Of a DNA stretch of 64,000 nt, positions 59,041-64,000 are shown in pieces. The first letter of the stretch is position 1. Each line of letters begins with the position of its first letter. The stretch spans positions 7,517,001 to 7,581,000 of the forward strand of contig OX579636.1 in the NCBI GenBank assembly GCA_951230915.1, read 5' to 3'. The notes beneath the pieces are model-generated. The model did no database searches, was not told where the DNA came from, and saw only the letters and a list, made by a program, of their open reading frames with translations. The position numbers and the translations under genes were made by a program. The stretch is from Antitrichia curtipendula (taxonomy: Eukaryota; Streptophyta; Bryopsida; Hypnales; Leucodontaceae).

Positions 59041-61394
59041 CTCTTAGCATAGAGTTCTAGGGACCTTTGTTTTAGTGGAGTGACAACGCTATTTATAGCT
59101 ATAGAAATGGATGAAATTTAAAATATGTGGATGAAAATTTGTTTACTCATCCAAAATATATATATTCATTCAAAATAGAATAATATCACCCCAAATTTTG
59201 ATAGAAATTTAACAATTTCATCTACTGAAAAAGAAAGAATATCATGCCAAATATTCCCTATAAAGGAATTTGCATTGATTTTTAGCAAAAATTTGCTACA
59301 AAAAACATCCTTGCTTTGGTGAGCTTCGCCAACATGCATATATTATATTGAGCTAACGGGGGTTCACCGCTTGACAAAAAAGTTGTTTATTTAATATTCA
59401 AGAGTGGGAAGCCCTTAAACCCTTCCATTTTTTATGTCTTGGTCGAAGCCTTGATACAACAAGAGGCAAGTCAAATTGAACGTTTGCGTATGTGGATGCT
59501 TTTAACCCTTTAGTGCACCAACATCCATTTTGGGACAGCATACAAAGGAGAAGTTTTATATTTTGCAGATTATGATAGTTTTGCATCCATCATTTTTTGG
59601 AAAGTTTGGTGCAAGTGTCATGTATCCACAAAGAACAACAAAATTAACACCTCTGAGTCAAGCATTTAGATGTTGAGTTTTGATAGCATTAGAAAGGGGA
59701 TACTCTACAACATCGCCATTTGGGGCTTCTATGCCCCACATGCTTTCGCCATTTTTAGGAGCATAGGCTGACTCTAATCATGTTGCAGCTAAATTACGTG
59801 CATCTCCCTTCCTTGATTTTCAATTTTTTTCCACAAATGAACATCTCGGTGCATATAGAAAGTTGCCGTCCAAAAAATAAAAAGGAAATAAGTGGGCAGC
59901 AACAACTACACTCTTTGCGCTACCTCCAAATCAGATTAACCCCTAGAAGACCAAGAATTTATGATTATAAAACAAACAAATGGATTGATCAAATTGTGAA
60001 GAATAGAATGCAAATGGGATTAAATTTCATATCACTAGAGTTGGTGAAGAACATCGCACATTTTGGTCAATGAAAAAAAATTGGACCCAAAAAAAATCCA
60101 ATATGACCATTTCAAAATTGCTTAAGAAATAAAAGGTTCCATTTGAGTTTTTTGATAATTTTTTTGATCTTTTAACCCAAAAATGACCCTGGAATTTCTT
60201 GAACTTCATAGTTGTGTCAAAGAGGCAAACAAAGATCAAATTTCAAAATTAATGAAATGGAACATTTGAAGATGTAACTGTACTGATTTTAAAGAAAGTC
60301 TTCAAGGATCATGCTACAATTTTTGTGGGCCCAAATTATACACCAACACACACTAGATTCAACTAGATGGCATGATTCTCAGTTGCCAAATCACTCTTTT
60401 GCAAGCGGTTTAGGCACTTTGATTGGTGATGCAAGGCGTGTACTTGTTTGATTGAGATGCAATTTTTGTATTGGATACTGAATAAGATAAACAACAACAA
60501 TATAAAAAATGAGCAAAATAGACAAGATAAATTTCTCTCATTATATGCCAAAGTCCGGGGTGTTTAGCGGTGGTGTAGGATGTGTGCAAATCTCGCTTAT
60601 TATTTGATAAATATACAACAATAAAGAAGAAGATTCAAACAATGGATACATCATTATCAAATAAACAAATATTTTGCACAAATTGGATGGTTTGTTTGTT
60701 TGCAAGGTCATTTGACAAAGCAATATGAAGGTGACTCGGTGAATATTAGGGTGGTCTTGGCGGGAAAGAGGCGTGGCGGGTGAACGAACTGCAATTTAAG
60801 GTGAGGTGTCATACAGAGAGGGATAAGTGGCAAGAGAGGGCATCGCTAGCAAGGCAAAGGACAAACTGCTTATGCCGTCTAGTTGAGAAGGCACGAGCAG
60901 AAGAGTGGTTGTGCACATTTTACGTCAAATGGTGTAAGATAGAAAGACAACAATCTCCTCAAATTTATGGAGGTGCGATACATAAAACTTGCAATTAGAC
61001 TCTGAAGAGAGAAATACAAAAATACACAACTACAATTTCTAGTAATTGGCATCACATTCAAAAGGCCGTCTAAAATTATGTTCGCCAAAGGTAGAGTATC
61101 TACAACAAAATTGCAAGTTCTATTTTCTTGAATGACATTCTATAAACCTAAGATGACTAAAATCAAATGCTGAAACAATGAAATAAAAAAGAAGGGAGTA
61201 TAGCTAATCACATGATAGAAGCTACAGAAATCTAAGCCAAGCCAAATACTACATAGTCTCCTCCCTAAAATTGCCATCCAGGTGGCTTGTATTGGCATTC
61301 GCTCTATAAAATGGTGATGCTGCGCCTACAATGCATCTTCTAGTCCTCTAAAGCAAACCTACGAAAATCTTACTTCTATACTTTGGTGGCGTAT
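59041..61394. other. No gene recognised
   Basis: AT-rich, with several short open frames (for example + 59780-60073 and + 60780-60998) that have no recognisable motif. Treat as unassigned intergenic DNA. The 3' end of the piggyBac-like fragment lies at its right edge. Confidence 0.45.
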
Positions 61395-61941
61395 TTTGGA
61401 TTGGTGTGCACCTTTAGGTAATACAACCCTTCACACATATAAGCGTTGCTGCACCCATAACAATATCGTATCTACTTCCGCCTACATATGAGTATATGAC
61501 ACACTTGGCTTGAAGTTTCTCATGCTTTGTAGATTAGTACAGTCTGTGGTCACTACGGTTGAATGAGACAACAATGCGTCCAAGCCACACCTTAGGATCA
61601 TAGCACCAATTGACAATTGCATAATGAAACTCAATCCAAGATATAAGACGCTTTTCCCTTGAACCCACTGCATGGGCCTTGTACAAAATGTATGCATTGC
61701 CAAGGCTCGTGTCAAGAATAAAGAACAACAAACGGTGCCACCATTTATGTAAGCGAAGTTGAGCTGCGTATTCTATGCGGCATTGATCCACCAAATCAAC
61801 CCCTTGCATCATTTCTTGATACTCAACAAGAATGGAAGAAGTATGATATTCTTTTTTGCCTTTATCCCTATGCAATTTATAGCACAATGTTCCTTCTGTA
61901 ATTGGGTCTACTGATGTATTGAGAAGGTATACGAGAATCAC
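61395..61941 (-). pseudogene. piggyBac-like (DDE_Tnp_1_7) transposase, C-terminal fragment
   Basis: The frame contains YQEMMQGVDLVDQC followed by LRLHKWWHRLLFFILD and SLGNAYILYK. This is the conserved C-terminal block of piggyBac-like transposases (MGGVDxxDQ, then KWWxxLFFxxLD, then NAxIL). After an in-frame TAA (about 61530) the same frame continues with a Cys/Gly-containing stretch, like the C-terminal Cys-rich region of the family. The catalytic N-terminal half is missing upstream, so it is a dead fragment. Confidence 0.8.
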
Positions 61942-62691
61942 ATCAAATCACACTATAGCAGACATGCAACAAGCTTGGGGGGCGCACTTAGTTCTACTAC
62001 AACAAACCATGTGTGATCAAGTGGTTTCTAATAAACTATAATTTCAACCTAGAATTTTGAGCATTGTTTAATAATGACTATAGGTTTCTATTGCCAAAAT
62101 TTTCAACTCAAATAAAACATGAAATGATTTCTACAAGAGGTTGAAAATGAACTAAAGTGGCATGTTTTTCAACTCAAATAATTATAGAAAACACATTTAG
62201 ATGACTATTGAATCAATATTAAACTCAAAATGAGCTTTCAATAGAGAATTATTTTCAGGAATTTTTGGTTCATTTTTTAGACAATTTTTTCTTATATAAT
62301 ATAGGGGTGTGAAAGTGTTTTCTCAGTTCTATAGTGTATCATTTTACTTCAAAAATTTGTAACTAGTTATTATTAACAAATAAAAATATCAATAATTCAA
62401 AACATAAACTTTCAAAGTCAAAAAATCTATTCATATTTATTTTATTTATTTATATTTAAAATTCAAAAAGTAAATAGTGGGTCCAAAGTTTTGTTTGCAT
62501 GTGGTTTCTACTGGACACTCTAAGCAAACTCCCCGAGGCAACAAGAATGATGCATTTGAACAATGAGTTTACCATGCTCACCTGCTACACATGAATAGGT
62601 GGCTAAATTGGAGGGCATTCCCATTTGGTTAGGCATAATTGTGCTAGTTGCAAGGAAACCTTGCTTCAAGAGTTTGTCAAATAGGTGCAAC
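61942..62691. other. AT-rich, no gene seen
   Basis: No recognisable N-terminal piggyBac sequence and no repeat structure, apart from duplicated TTTTCAACTCAAATAA words at about 62100 and 62168. Confidence 0.45.
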
Positions 62692-62929
62692 CACTATAAG
62701 AAACCCGCGTTTTAGGTGCCGTTTTGAAATTTTTTCAGACGGATTTTAGGTGATGTCAAAAAAAACAAATTGTATTTTTTTTGTCAATAATCATGTCCAA
62801 TATAACATCTAGATGTTATATTGGACATGATTATTGACAAAAAAAATACAATTTGTTTTTTTTGACATCACCTAAAATCCGTCTGAAAAAATTTCAAAAC
62901 GGCACCTAAAACATGGGTTTCTTATAGTG
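62692..62929. mobile_element. Near-perfect foldback MITE with CACTA-like ends
   Basis: CACTATAAGAAACCCGCGTT at the left has its inverse AACATGGGTTTCTTATAGTG at the right, with only a couple of differences over arms of about 118 bp. The centre is ATAACATCTAGATGTTAT. The flanks AAC and AAT may be a 3-bp duplication. Such perfect arms can be transcribed into a hairpin. Confidence 0.85.
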
Positions 62930-63302
62930 AATGAAGTGAAAAATCTATTTGTAACTACCACATGACCTAATCCTTTTAGATCACAAATCAAGGCCTTCAC
63001 AACTTTTAGACTGAGGTCCTTCTCTGCTTTCTCACCTTTTCATCTTATATAGGCTTATAGATTATAGACATACCTAGACTTACTGTTTGTACAGTCGGGT
63101 ATAGGAACCTTACGAATTTTTCGGAGTGAAATTTCAGCCAACAATGCACCAACTTTAGGAAGTCAGAACTTCCTCAAAAATTGTCCAGATTCTAAACTAG
63201 AAGTTGGTTTGGAATCACACAAGAGAGTATAAGAGGATATGACAAATATATACATGGAAATTTACAAATGATAAAAAAGTTTGGATGTGGTCTATACACT
63301 AT
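62930..63302. other. No gene seen
   Basis: AT-rich spacer between the foldback and the Tc1-like fragment; no motif recognised. Confidence 0.45.
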
Positions 63303-63517
63303 CTACCATCTAGTACTTCCACCTCTTGCCGAAATCACAACTTGTATCCGATCGGGCATGCTTACAATGAGCTTTTGCAATTGCTCCATAGACACTTCAT
63401 CCCATACGGCTTGAATTATGCGTACCATGTCTTGTTTGTTCTTCGGCCGGTTGTGGCGGCACAACAAATCTTTTAGTATCTTCTACAAGTTCTCAATGGG
63501 ATTTAGATTTGGTGAAT
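63303..63517 (-). pseudogene. Tc1-like transposase C-terminal fragment
   Basis: The minus strand reads SPNLNPIENL, a stop, KILKDLL, then RPKNKQDMVRIIQAVWDEVS, LQKLIVSMPDRIQVVIS and GGSTRW followed by a TAG. This is the C-terminal signature of Tc1/mariner DDE transposases of the Tc1 branch (PDLNPIENxW, then SMPxRxxxVIxxxG). The TAG replaces the Trp of ENLW (TGG to TAG). The fragment is cut at 63517-63520 by a CACTA-like end. Confidence 0.85.
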
Positions 63518-63519
63518 TT

Positions 63520-64000
63520 CACTATAAAAAACCCACGTTTTGGGGGGCGCTAGCAAAAAACGTGCCTTGTTTATATAGATATTTCAGCGTTGGTCGGTCT
63601 ATAGGTTTTTTTATGCAAATTCTGTTGGATGTTGCAGGGAACGTGTACATGTTATTCAAAAAACGCATGAACGTCAACTGTGACAAGCATGTCGTGAGTG
63701 ATGTGAAAGAAAACATAGACTTGTTTTTTTTGACATCTAGGAAGACATGAGGAGTCCACGTCAGCAAGTAGACCAATTTTGCCTATGGGCAAGTTAGTAA
63801 AACTTACTACAGTCTATAGTAAAATGTTGACCATATGTGAAAATTTTAGGCAAAGGGCAGCCACATGGCATGCTTTACAAAAGAAAAATGGACGGATGAG
63901 CACCATGGATGAAAAGAGATGATCTTTATACAACTAAGGTGGTAAAAAGTGAAACAATCCATATGGAATATACACAACAAGATTTGTGTTCAATGTAAAA
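63520..64000. mobile_element. CACTA-like end, related to 62692-62929; right part unassigned
   Basis: CACTATAAAAAACCCACGTT at 63520 matches the end at 62692 (CACTATAAGAAACCCGCGTT). An inner TTTTTTTTGACATC word near 63725 is also shared. No right end was identified, so the element may be truncated or extend beyond about 63780. Nothing else is recognised up to the window end. Confidence 0.55.

Overview
The window looks like nuclear DNA of a land plant, probably a non-seed lineage such as a bryophyte, lycophyte or fern, although the species cannot be read from it. The supporting signs are multi-exon genes with GT-AG introns, a plant-type beta carbonic anhydrase, TTTAGGG-type telomere-like blocks, a Ty3/gypsy retrotransposon, and decayed hAT, CACTA, piggyBac-like, Tc1-like, LINE and SINE remains in AT-rich DNA. 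Only two ordinary host genes are visible, both on the minus strand: a two-exon cutC homolog (51068-52343) and a seven-exon beta carbonic anhydrase (53073-55650). Almost everything else is mobile or decayed.

The central feature is an 18.6-kb element at 11093-29678. Its ends read CAGGGTTGTC and GACAACCCTG, and it is flanked on both sides by the identical 8-bp duplication ATTATAAG, the hallmark of a hAT insertion. Inside are a BED-finger/DUF659/hAT transposase (+), a protein-kinase-like gene (-), and a coiled-coil RING-finger gene (+) with an extra C-terminal domain. All three carry in-frame stops. Each is preceded by a GC-rich array built on CCGTC/GACGG, and the two plus-strand genes are followed by a related AT-rich 3' module. 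A 293-bp non-autonomous relative, made of the element's own two ends, sits inside the transposase reading frame.

Older relatives of the same cargo genes flank the element: a RING-gene copy on the left (4939-7648, minus), a truncated RING-gene copy just right of the element (30333-30900), and a kinase-gene copy split by insertions (35359-39546). The kinase-like and RING genes therefore belong to a recurrent family and are not one-off captures. Layout: 1-3679 gypsy; 4939-8200 RING copy A with its array; 9740-11092 possible older hAT end; 11093-29678 giant hAT; 29818-39546 decayed copies; 39755-50710 repeats (3' modules, a ~125-bp tandem array split by a LINE, and a CACTA element with a SINE inside); 51068-55650 host genes; 58360-64000 repeats and fragments of piggyBac-like, Tc1-like and CACTA-like elements.

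The candidate undescribed system is the large modular hAT element whose kinase-like and RING cargo genes each have their own GC array. All homology statements come from reading the sequence by eye; no database search was run.
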